NCBI RefSeq assembly: GCF_000971965.1
Contig: NZ_LAQP01000014.1
Coordinates: 62,001-126,000, forward strand
Source of the DNA: Paenibacillus wulumuqiensis
GTDB lineage: Bacteria; Bacillota; Bacilli; Paenibacillales; Paenibacillaceae
Reading direction: 5' to 3'
DNA length: 64,000 nt
Of this stretch, positions 27,104-35,207 are shown piece by piece. Both the position numbers and the translations under genes were made by a program. Numbering within the stretch: position 1 is the first letter of the stretch; the number at the start of each line of letters is the position of its first letter. Under the pieces are notes generated by a model. It saw only the letters and a program-made list of their open reading frames with translations, searched no databases and was not told the DNA's origin.

Positions 27104-27919
27104 TCAGGCTTTCTGCCCCACCTGCGCCAGATATCGCTCAAAATCAGGCAGCTGATGCTCAATCATCTCTTCCAGAATCTCCACCTGCACCGCCTGATAA
27201 TCATGCATCGCAATATTGCGGAATCCGACCATGGCTTTGAGATTGCGATTCAGCTCCCGGTCGATCCAGCCGCTCCGATGCAGCAGGTCAAAGGCATCCC
27301 GGCTGCTCTGGGGTACGCCCAGCTGCTGTTCTGCGATAATGTGCATCGCCAGATCCAGACAGGCTTCACAGGCACGCTGCAGGTTCAGAATAATCGAATC
27401 CTGCCGGGTAAAGTTATACAGATTCTCCGCGTTTCCTGCATACTCTTCATGAATACGCTGAATACAGCGCCGGATTGTGGCGCTTTTGTTCAGATAAATA
27501 TCCTGGTTCACAGTCATTCCTCCAGATGTATAGTATTGGATCACCGGCTGCCGCCGATCGTTCAGCAGGGCATATTCCGTATAGGCTCTCATCCAGGCCA
27601 GCTGCCGTGGCAGCGGTTGTTCTTCATATATCATTTTTCCGGTCGAAGCGATCTGCAGTTGGAACACCGTACTCGCTTCCCTGAAATCGATCAGATCCAC
27701 ATCCCGTCCCAGTTCATCCGCCAGTTCCTGAGCGAGCATGAACCGCTGATAGACAGACAGAGCTGTCCCGGACAGATAGGCGATATCCACATCGCTGTCC
27801 GGCCGCATCTGGCTGCGTGCAGCAGAGCCGAGCAGAATAATGGTATCCGCTGCGCACTGCTGCCGGAGGAAGGCGACAATCGATTGCTGCTGGTCATCTG
27901 TCAGCCGGGTGGTCATCAT
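27104..27919 (-). CDS. MntA-HepT fusion: nucleotidyltransferase antitoxin and HEPN toxin in one chain
   Basis: 271 residues. Residues 1-~130 are a minimal nucleotidyltransferase with GS-X10-DXD (Gly31-Ser32, Asp43, Asp45) and a third acidic strand DVDLIDF. Residues ~137-271 are a HEPN domain with the toxin motif RX4HXY: Arg234, His239, Tyr241. In two-gene MntA/HepT systems the antitoxin AMPylates that tyrosine of the RNase toxin. Here both are one frame. GGAGGA (27523-27518) sits seven bases before an in-frame GTG at 27511 (Val137), so free HEPN protein may also be made. GGAGGAAGC precedes the main ATG. Confidence 0.82.
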   Translation of the reverse strand: MMTTRLTDDQQQSIVAFLRQQCAADTIILLGSAARSQMRPDSDVDIAYLSGTALSVYQRFMLAQELADELGRDVDLIDFREASTVFQLQIASTGKMIYEEQPLPRQLAWMRAYTEYALLNDRRQPVIQYYTSGGMTVNQDIYLNKSATIRRCIQRIHEEYAGNAENLYNFTRQDSIILNLQRACEACLDLAMHIIAEQQLGVPQSSRDAFDLLHRSGWIDRELNRNLKAMVGFRNIAMHDYQAVQVEILEEMIEHQLPDFERYLAQVGQKA

Positions 27920-28108
27920 GCTTCCTCCTTTGCTGTTGTGCTAATTATCGCAGCAATCAGGCTAATCCATCTCATTGCAGTACGGAGTAGTCCGGCCCGG
28001 CAAAAGGTAGATCAGCCACCTGCATATTCTGTGACAATATACCATGAAGCCAGCTTTTATCACAAATGAACCCCGTACCGGCCATCTACAGCTCTCTACT
28101 CACGAGCA

Positions 28109-28137
28109 TTGTCAGAAACGGCAATCTATCCTATACT
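28109..28137 (+). promoter_or_regulatory. Sigma-A-type promoter of the EIIBC-antiterminator operon
   Basis: TTGTCA and TATACT are separated by exactly 17 bases, ~120 bases upstream of the EIIBC start. The rest of the 27920-28256 gap shows no other clear element; a weak GTTGTTACTTTGTAAC hairpin falls at the expected transcript start but is not a convincing antiterminator site. Confidence 0.6.
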
Positions 28138-28256
28138 ACAGAGTTGTTACTTTGTAACTCCTATGAAATTTTCAGAATATACCGGAATTGCTGTATTTTT
28201 CAAATTATAATCCATATCCATCATTCCGGATCAAGACCGATAAAGGAGGAATAGAG

Positions 28257-29795
28257 TTGCCCGATGAAGTAAGCCCGCCCTCTTCCGGCAGAAGACGTGA
28301 CAAAGGAAATCAGGCACGGGAGCTCGCCCTGCGTCTGGTAGAACTGTCCGGTGGTGCCGATAATGTGCTCGAAGTGATGCACTGCACTACCCGTATCCGG
28401 TTTAAATTAAAAAATCATGATGCCATCCATGAATCTGAGCTTCATCAATTGAAAGAAGTGCAAAATATCAACCGTCAGGCCGGACAGCTGCAAATTATTG
28501 TCGGGCCGGAGCTTGTCTACAAAGTACACCGGCAGATCACCCGTCTGCTTCAGGAGCACGAACAGAGCCGCTTGGAACAGCCAGTTGTCGAAGTGCAGCC
28601 AAAATCGGAAATCTCCGAACCGCCTACATCGACGGGTGCCCAGCAGGCACATCCGGTTACCAGTCGTCTGATGCAGGCAGCAGCTGTCTTTTCGGATATT
28701 CTGCTGCCGATTTTGCCGCTGTTTATCGCAGCGGGTATTTTGCTGGGACTGGTGAGCATTTTGCAGTCTTCCGGCTCGGTGGCACCGGATGCGGTCTGGT
28801 TCAGGTTGCTGCAACTGCTGACCAGTTCCGCTTTTCAGGTGATCAGTGTACTGTTTGGCTATCATGCAGCCAAGAGATTTGGCGGTACACCGGCAATCGG
28901 TGCGGTGCTTGGTATTGCCATGTCCCGCCCCGATCTGGCGCTGCTGGTCAGTTCCTATGGAACAACGGTGCAGACGGCCGGTACACTGGCGGATCCGCAG
29001 TTTAGCTACCAGGGATCAATGATCCCGATTATTCTGGCCGTGCTGGTCATGTCCTGGATCGAGAAGGGACTGCGCCGGATACTGCCGGCATCGGCAGCTA
29101 CCCTGCTGGCACCGGGCATCAGTCTGGTTGCCGGTGGTGCGCTGGCGATTCTCGCGATTGGTCCGGCAGCGGTCTGGCTTGGCGAATGGGTCGGCCAGCT
29201 GCTGAAATACCTGTTTATCTATGGAGGAACATTCTTCGGACTGATCCTGGGCGGCATCTACAGTACGATTGTATTGACCGGTCTGCATCAGGGGATACAG
29301 GCAATAGAGGTCGGATTGATCTCCGATCCGCATGTAGGCGTGAACTTCTTGCTGCCGATCTGGTCGATGGCCAATATGGCCCAGGGTGGTGCAGGACTGG
29401 CCGTCTACCTGGTCACCCGCAGCAGTGAGCTGCGCAAGGTAGCCCTGTCCGGTTCGATCACGGCTTTTCTCGGGATTACCGAACCGATTGCGCTGGGTGT
29501 TAATCTCAAGCTGGGCCGGCCTTTCCTCGGAGCGGCGATCGGGGGAGCGGTAGGCGGCGCCTATGTAGGCTTCCACCACGTCGTGGCCAATTCTTTTGGG
29601 CTGACCGGTATTCCGATGCTGGCGTATATTATTCCTTTTGGCGAAGCCAACTTTGTTCATTATATGATCGGTTTTCTGCTGGCCGCAGGAACAGCCTTTG
29701 TGGCTGCTCTGCTGCTGGGCGTAGAGAAACCGGCTTTTCGGTACAATATTTCACACTTCATTCGTAAAGTCACAGGAGGACCTTATGAAAATTAA
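28257..29795 (+). CDS. PTS transporter EIIBC, sucrose family (SacX/SacP-like)
   Basis: 512 residues from TTG 28257, eight bases behind AAAGGAGG. The EIIB domain (~10-95) has the phosphorylated Cys43 in HCTTRIRFKL; a ~50-residue Pro/Glu/Ser-rich linker follows; the EIIC domain (~145-505) has ten or so helices and the motif GITEPIALGVNL. No EIIA is attached, as in sucrose and trehalose systems that borrow EIIA-Glc. The antiterminator gene overlaps its end by 11 bases and levansucrase follows, mirroring sacX-sacY-sacB of B. subtilis. It may act as permease, as sensor controlling the antiterminator, or both. Confidence 0.88.
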   Translation: MPDEVSPPSSGRRRDKGNQARELALRLVELSGGADNVLEVMHCTTRIRFKLKNHDAIHESELHQLKEVQNINRQAGQLQIIVGPELVYKVHRQITRLLQEHEQSRLEQPVVEVQPKSEISEPPTSTGAQQAHPVTSRLMQAAAVFSDILLPILPLFIAAGILLGLVSILQSSGSVAPDAVWFRLLQLLTSSAFQVISVLFGYHAAKRFGGTPAIGAVLGIAMSRPDLALLVSSYGTTVQTAGTLADPQFSYQGSMIPIILAVLVMSWIEKGLRRILPASAATLLAPGISLVAGGALAILAIGPAAVWLGEWVGQLLKYLFIYGGTFFGLILGGIYSTIVLTGLHQGIQAIEVGLISDPHVGVNFLLPIWSMANMAQGGAGLAVYLVTRSSELRKVALSGSITAFLGITEPIALGVNLKLGRPFLGAAIGGAVGGAYVGFHHVVANSFGLTGIPMLAYIIPFGEANFVHYMIGFLLAAGTAFVAALLLGVEKPAFRYNISHFIRKVTGGPYEN

Positions 29796-30618
29796 AAAGA
29801 TTCTCAACAATAATGCCGTGGTCGTCGATGATCATGGCCAGGAAAAGATTGTAATGGGCGGCGGTATCTCTTTTGAAAAAGGGAAAAACGATATCGTGGA
29901 CACCCAGCGGATCGAGAAAGTATTTATTCTGGAAGATCAGGAGCGCTATGGTTATCTGCAGGAAATGCTGCAAAAGCTGCCTGAAGAAGAGATTGCCGTC
30001 TCCGAAAGTATTATTTCCCATGCCGAGCAGGAACTGCAGGTTACCTTTAACGAGCATATTCATATTGCGCTCACCGACCATCTGTCCTTTGCACTGGAGC
30101 GGCTGCGCAGCGGTATGGTCATTCACAACACTCTGCTGGAAGAGATCCGGCTGCTGTATCCGGCAGAATTCCGTATTGGCCTGCATGCGAGGGAGTTGAT
30201 CTCTCGCCGTCTGCAGGTTGATATCCCCGAAGATGAAGTCGGCTATATTGCGATGCATATTCATACGGCCCGTATGAATGCCGGTGCGCAGGCGACGGCG
30301 GCAGGCATGGCGGCGATCATGAAGGATATTGTGGAAGAGATTGAGTATATCGTGAATCAGCGACTTGACCGCAAGTCAGCTGCCTATGAACGATTGATGA
30401 GCCAGTTGAAAAGTATCCTGCAGGAACATCAGCAGGATCTGGACCCTGAGATTATCCGGATTGCGATCGAGCGGTATGGCACTGTCTATGAGCAGGTGCA
30501 GGAGCTGTCCGAACAGATTGACGAGGAATACGGCTATACATTTACAGAGAGTCAGCGTGTATTGATCGCTATTGAAGTAAATCGTCTGCTGGAGAGACTG
30601 GGTCATAACACCCGCTAA
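29785..30618 (+). CDS. BglG-family transcription antiterminator (SacY/SacT-like)
   Basis: 277 residues, the usual length. Residues 1-55 are the RNA-binding CAT domain (MKIKKILNNNAVVVDD, then MGGGISFEKGKND); PRD1 lies at ~65-165 and PRD2 at ~170-277. Phosphorylatable histidines of PRD1 are present in LTDHLSF and MHIHT. AGGAGG precedes the ATG. It would bind the leader RNA at 30958-30988 and allow read-through into levansucrase when sucrose is present. The neighbouring EIIBC would phosphorylate and inactivate it without substrate. Confidence 0.92.
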   Translation: MKIKKILNNNAVVVDDHGQEKIVMGGGISFEKGKNDIVDTQRIEKVFILEDQERYGYLQEMLQKLPEEEIAVSESIISHAEQELQVTFNEHIHIALTDHLSFALERLRSGMVIHNTLLEEIRLLYPAEFRIGLHARELISRRLQVDIPEDEVGYIAMHIHTARMNAGAQATAAGMAAIMKDIVEEIEYIVNQRLDRKSAAYERLMSQLKSILQEHQQDLDPEIIRIAIERYGTVYEQVQELSEQIDEEYGYTFTESQRVLIAIEVNRLLERLGHNTR

Positions 30619-30881
30619 ATGGATAATGTCATGGAAGAGAGATCCATTTTATCAGTGTTATTGGATGGTTAGATCAGATATTTGAAGGTGGAAAGCAAAG
30701 GACACAGGTCTATTGCCCCATGCGAATAGTGCAATACACCACCCTGATTTCACCATAATATGGATAAATAGTAGCTGGCGACCAGCCTTGATTACAAAAA
30801 TGTAAACTTTGAAACAGTGAAAATAAGACCAATAATCGCAGAAAATAATGAAAATTTACAGAAATATCCTTTTGTGTCGGT

Positions 30882-30909
30882 TTGTAAATTGGTTAATTCA
30901 GTCTATAGT
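30882..30909 (+). promoter_or_regulatory. Probable levansucrase promoter
   Basis: TTGTAA and TATAGT are 16 bases apart, ~50 bases upstream of the antitermination site. The spacing is slightly short, so the assignment is moderate. Confidence 0.45.
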
Positions 30910-30957
30910 GTTCCAATGATTCGCCCTATAGAATAAGTGTCAGCAACAGCATATCCG

Positions 30958-31056
30958 GGTGTGTTACTGGTAAAGCAGGCAAGACCTAAAAAACTCCGTG
31001 AGGAATCCGTGCGGCAATCGCCGTCCGTTCCTTATAGGGATTTTTAGGTCTTTTTT
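30958..31056 (+). promoter_or_regulatory. Antitermination leader of levansucrase (RAT plus terminator)
   Basis: The segment GTTACTGGTAAAGCAGGCAA (30963-30982) corresponds to the ribonucleic antiterminator recognised by SacY-type proteins and, as I recall it, nearly matches the sacB leader of B. subtilis. It overlaps the terminator's left arm AAGACCTAAAAA (30981-30992), which pairs with TTTTTAGGTCTT (31041-31052) before T4. The arms are mutually exclusive with the antiterminator, so sucrose induction by antitermination is expected. Confidence 0.93.
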
Positions 31057-31103
31057 GTGCGCCGACGCAGCCATATTCTCGAATTCAGAAAGGGAGAAGG
31101 AAC

Positions 31104-32615
31104 ATGAAAATCAAGAATTTTTCCAGAAAAGCAGCTGCCGCTACGATCGCAGCCGCCATGCTTGCAGGGGGGACATCCGCTTTTGCGAGCGGATCAGAAC
31201 AGGATTACAATGGAGGCGTACAGCCGGCTCCGTCGACACCTGTGATCGAACCGGCATCCGCTGTATTTGAAGATACGTACGGATTCACTCACCTTACACG
31301 CTTTGATGCACTGAAAATCGCCAGCCAGCAAGGTCAATCCCAATTTGAGGTACCTGGCTTTGATGTCACCAAGATTCGCAATATCCCTTCCGCCAAAGGC
31401 AAGGATGCAAACGGCAATACGATTGATCTGGACGTATGGGACACCTGGCCGCTGCAAAATGCGGACGGCACGGTAGCCAACTATAACGGTTATGAAGTGG
31501 TCTTCGGACTGGCGGGCGATCCGAAAGTGTCTTCCGACACCTTCATTTACCTGTTCTACAAAAAAGCAGGCGACCAATCTCTGGATGCCTGGAAAAATGC
31601 AGGTCGTGTCTTCAAGGATACCGACAAAATGGTACCGAACGATTCGATCCTGAATAACCAGTCCGAAGAATGGTCCGGTTCGGCGACACTGACCAAAGGA
31701 GGCAAAGTCCGCCTGTTCTACACCAACCGTCAGCCATGGGATGCAGACAAAGGATTCTTCGGTAAACAGACCCTGACTACCGCTCAGGTCAATGTATCCG
31801 AACCTTCCAATGGAACGCTGCAGGTAAATGGCGTCGAAGATTTCAAATCGATCTTTGATGGCGACGGCAAAATGTACCAAACTGTAGATCAGGCATTCCG
31901 TGCAGGAGATTACTCCGATAACCATACTCTCAGAGATCCGCACTATGTAGAAGATAACGGTCATAAATATCTGGTGTTTGAAGCCAATACCGGCTCCGAG
32001 ACCGGTTACCAGGGCCAATCGATGCTGTCCAACAAAGCCTACTATGGCGGAGATGACAAATTCTTTGAAAGCGAACGGGAGAAGCTCCTGAACAGCCCGG
32101 ACCGCAACTATATTACAATCGCGAACGGTGCTCTTGGCATCATCGAATTGAATGACGATTATTCCCTCAAAAAAGTCATGAAGCCGCTCATCGCGTCCAA
32201 CACGGTTACCGATGAGATCGAACGTGCCAACATTTTCAAAATGAAAGGCAAATGGTACCTGTTCACCGATACACGCGGTGCCAAAATGTTCGTCGATGGC
32301 GTGGATGACGAAGACATCTACATGCTCGGTTATGTAGCGGATTCCATCGATGGTCCTTACAAGCCGCTCAACGGCAGCGGGCTGGTACTGCACCAGGATC
32401 TGAACAAGCGTGATATTACGTGGAACTATGCTCACTTTGCGATTCCACAGGTCAAAGGCAACAAAGTGGTAATTACCAGCTACATGACCAACAGAGGATT
32501 CTATACCGATCACCATTCTACGTTTGCACCAAGCTTTGAAGTGATGATCAACGGCAGCCGCACCAAAGTAATGCCAAACAGTACGCTGGAACAGGGTCAG
32601 ATCACATCCAAATAG
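31104..32615 (+). CDS. sacB: Levansucrase (GH68), secreted
   Basis: 503 residues. The signal peptide is at 1-29 (cleavage after AFA). The enzyme splits sucrose and transfers fructose to growing levan outside the cell. The catalytic triad is present: nucleophile Asp113 (VWDTWP), transition-state stabiliser Asp278 (LRDPHY) and acid/base Glu373 (TDEIERAN). The substrate loop EWSGSA is also conserved. GGGAGAAGG lies upstream of the ATG. Expression is gated by the antitermination leader. levB follows after a hairpin, as in the B. subtilis sacB-levB order. Confidence 0.97.
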   Translation: MKIKNFSRKAAAATIAAAMLAGGTSAFASGSEQDYNGGVQPAPSTPVIEPASAVFEDTYGFTHLTRFDALKIASQQGQSQFEVPGFDVTKIRNIPSAKGKDANGNTIDLDVWDTWPLQNADGTVANYNGYEVVFGLAGDPKVSSDTFIYLFYKKAGDQSLDAWKNAGRVFKDTDKMVPNDSILNNQSEEWSGSATLTKGGKVRLFYTNRQPWDADKGFFGKQTLTTAQVNVSEPSNGTLQVNGVEDFKSIFDGDGKMYQTVDQAFRAGDYSDNHTLRDPHYVEDNGHKYLVFEANTGSETGYQGQSMLSNKAYYGGDDKFFESEREKLLNSPDRNYITIANGALGIIELNDDYSLKKVMKPLIASNTVTDEIERANIFKMKGKWYLFTDTRGAKMFVDGVDDEDIYMLGYVADSIDGPYKPLNGSGLVLHQDLNKRDITWNYAHFAIPQVKGNKVVITSYMTNRGFYTDHHSTFAPSFEVMINGSRTKVMPNSTLEQGQITSK

Positions 32616-32703
32616 GATATGGATTCCATAACCTGACAGAACGATAAGATTGTAAAGTAAGGCAGAGAAGTAAGGCAGAAAAGTCAGCAAACAAAGTTAG
32701 AGG

Positions 32704-32745
32704 GGAAAAGAAAATGTCCGGGTAGGAGCGGCATTTTCTTTTCCT
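32704..32745 (+). terminator. AT-rich hairpin between levansucrase and levB
   Basis: GGAAAAGAAAATG pairs with CATTTTCTTTTCC. The T tract is short, so partial read-through into levB is possible. Confidence 0.65.
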
Positions 32746-32826
32746 TTATTCATTTTGTTGGAAGCAAGTTAGCCAGCGCATTACGGAACAACAGGGGGAA
32801 GATAACCAACACAAGGAGGTGCCGAT

Positions 32827-34401
32827 TTGAACAACAGCAGAACAACATCCAGACGCCGCCGAACACTGGTCATTCTCGGTGTGGTTGGGCTCATTATAGT
32901 AGGTGCATTACTCTATTATTTCACACAAAACCGTGCCGCAGGCAGCAGACAGGACAGCCCGCCCGGCACTACACAGCTGACGAACCAGCGAGCCCATTAT
33001 CATTTTACCGTTCCGGACAAGTGGAAGAATGATCCACAGCGTCCCGTTTATTTCAAAGGAAAATATCATTACTATTATCTCTATAACAAAGACTATCCGA
33101 ATGGCAATGGCACCGAGTGGCGCCATGCGACCTCTACCGATCTGATCCACTGGAAAGATCAGGGGGTAGCCATTCCCAAATATACGAATAAAAATGGTGA
33201 TCCATGGTCAGGCTCTGTCGTAGTGGACACCCATAACACAGCCGGCTTTGGCAAAAATGCATTTATCGCAATTCTGACCCAGCCGTCTGCCAATGGCGGA
33301 GCACAGGAACAGTATCTGTGGTACAGCAAGAATGGAGGCAAGACATTCACCTCCTACAGCAAAAAGCCGGTTCTCGCGAACCCCGGCAACGCCGACTTCC
33401 GCGATCCGAAGATCATCTGGGATTCCCAGTCGAGGCACTGGGTCATGCTGATGGCAGAAGGCAATAAAATCGGCTTTTACACGTCCACCAATCTGAAGAA
33501 GTGGAAGTATACGAGCGGATTCCTCACTGAAAATGTCGGTACGCTCGAATGTCCTGACCTGTACCGGATGCAGGCCACGAATGGAGCATACAAATGGGTA
33601 CTCGGCGCCAGTGCCAACGGCCGCGGAGCAGGGAATCCGAATACGTATGCCTACTGGACCGGCAGTTTTAACGGCAAGAAATTTATTGCCGACCGGCAGG
33701 AGCCGAAATGGCTGGATCACGGGTTTGACTGGTATGCCGCAGTAACCTTTGATATCGCCGGCGCTTCCAATCCGTATGAGCAGCGTTATGCACTTGGCTG
33801 GATGAACAACTGGGATTATGCCAACAATACGCCTACCTTGAAAGAAGGATTCAACGGCATGGATTCGATCGTCCGCAAAATACGGCTTCGTTTCAACGGT
33901 CAATCGTATGATCTGTCTTCCCAGCCGATCGGGGCGATCAGCCAGCTGCCCGCCTCTACCCAGACGTTTCAGCGGATGGAGGTCGAAGGTTCCCGCATAC
34001 TCAATGCCAGCGGAGCTTCGTATCAGTTGGATGCGGACATCTCCTGGTCCCAGCTGAAGAATGCAGGCCTGCGTCTGCGGGAGTCCGGAGACAAGAGTCG
34101 TCATGTTGATGTGGGAGTATTTGTGGAAGGCGCGTATACGTACGTCAACAGAACGTACACCGGTCATCCGGATACGAACGGTACAAGTCTGGAGAGCAGA
34201 GCACCGTTCAATACCGACAAGAAAAAAGTCCATTTGAAAGTGCTTGTCGACAAGAACAGTATCGAAGTATTTGTGGATGATGGCACGGTCGCCTACTCCA
34301 GCCTTATTTTCCCGAACAAAGATGATCAGGGCATTACCCTGTTCGCAGATGGTGGCAGGGCGATGTTCGAAAATGTAGTGATTCGTCATTTTGATAAGTA
34401 A
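32827..34401 (+). CDS. levB: GH32 levanase/levan biohydrolase, membrane-anchored
   Basis: 524 residues from TTG 32827, six bases after AAGGAGGT. A hydrophobic anchor lies at ~13-32 after an RRRR stretch, with no obvious cleavage site. The GH32 propeller shows the nucleophile motif in the LevB form WKNDPQRP (rather than WMNDPNG), the RDP motif in FRDPKI and the acid/base ECPDL; the C-terminal beta-sandwich ends at ~520. It degrades the levan made by the preceding enzyme into levanbiose or short oligosaccharides, which fits its place behind sacB. Confidence 0.9.
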   Translation: MNNSRTTSRRRRTLVILGVVGLIIVGALLYYFTQNRAAGSRQDSPPGTTQLTNQRAHYHFTVPDKWKNDPQRPVYFKGKYHYYYLYNKDYPNGNGTEWRHATSTDLIHWKDQGVAIPKYTNKNGDPWSGSVVVDTHNTAGFGKNAFIAILTQPSANGGAQEQYLWYSKNGGKTFTSYSKKPVLANPGNADFRDPKIIWDSQSRHWVMLMAEGNKIGFYTSTNLKKWKYTSGFLTENVGTLECPDLYRMQATNGAYKWVLGASANGRGAGNPNTYAYWTGSFNGKKFIADRQEPKWLDHGFDWYAAVTFDIAGASNPYEQRYALGWMNNWDYANNTPTLKEGFNGMDSIVRKIRLRFNGQSYDLSSQPIGAISQLPASTQTFQRMEVEGSRILNASGASYQLDADISWSQLKNAGLRLRESGDKSRHVDVGVFVEGAYTYVNRTYTGHPDTNGTSLESRAPFNTDKKKVHLKVLVDKNSIEVFVDDGTVAYSSLIFPNKDDQGITLFADGGRAMFENVVIRHFDK

Positions 34402-34406
34402 TAATG

Positions 34407-34457
34407 AAAAAGGATGACCCAAACCAGTGAATACATGGTAAGGGTCATCCTTTTTTA
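34407..34457 (+). terminator. Intrinsic terminator after levB
   Basis: AAAAAGGATGACCC pairs with GGGTCATCCTTTTTT across a ~20-nt loop. It can also serve the convergent GNAT gene. Confidence 0.87.
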
Positions 34458-34503
34458 CTGTTTTATCTGTCGGTAAGATCCGTACAGTCCAATCGCCAGC
34501 CTG

Positions 34504-34947
34504 CTATTTCAGTTCCCTGACCATACGCAGATGAGGAATACCGTCTTCCATAAATTCCTCTGAATCGGCGATGTACCCGAGTCGTTCATAGAATCCACGT
34601 GCCTGGGTCTGTCCATGCAGCTTGGCCCGGGTTAATCCATGGCTTAAAGCGATGTTTTCCAGCTCGCGGACGAGCTTTTGACCGATGCCGTATTTGCGGT
34701 GGGTATCGACGATGCAGATCCGCTCCAGCTTGGCGATGCCATCCACTTCGCGCAGGCGGGCAGTGCCGACCGGCTGCTCTTTGTCATAAGCGATAATATG
34801 CGGAATACCCGCATGGTAGTTATCCCATTCATCGTATTCGTCTGCCAGCGGTACACCCTGTTCATTTACAAATACCATTTTGCGGATAAACAGGCAGTGG
34901 TCCAGTTCATATTCGTTTTCTATCTGCTTGATCTGTATATCGGGCAT
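34504..34947 (-). CDS. GNAT-family N-acetyltransferase
   Basis: 147 residues from ATG 34947, behind ACAGGTG; the frame is open to 35115, but the extra 56 residues are unlike the family. The acetyl-CoA loop is present in RKYGIGQKLVREL, preceded by VGTARLREVDGIAKLERICIV, and the C-terminal strand is GFYERLGYIADSEEF. It resembles the YjcF group of uncharacterised acetyltransferases, whose VFVNEQGVPLADEYDEWD segment is characteristic. Substrate unknown; monocistronic. Confidence 0.88.
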   Translation of the reverse strand: MPDIQIKQIENEYELDHCLFIRKMVFVNEQGVPLADEYDEWDNYHAGIPHIIAYDKEQPVGTARLREVDGIAKLERICIVDTHRKYGIGQKLVRELENIALSHGLTRAKLHGQTQARGFYERLGYIADSEEFMEDGIPHLRMVRELK

Positions 34948-35207
34948 CTTATTCACCTGTCCTTGTTCATTCAAAATAAAATGATGATTCATATTCAATG
35001 CTACCATTATATCTAACCGGTACGCATAATTTCTAACCTGTACACGCCTATTCAAACCGAAGAACAGCCGAGGGTCTGAATCAGCAAGCAGTTCCCAATG
35101 GTCCCTACCGTTCAAAATGCGGATTCTTTTTTTGCTTGTTTTGGCTTATATTGAGTATAGTGATACATACGCAGTTAAGTCGATTGATGAAGACAGGAAG
35201 GTGTGGA

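Noticed and set aside
34948-35115. N-terminal extension of the GNAT protein
   Set aside because: The extra 56 codons precede a better start with a ribosome-binding site and do not resemble the family.
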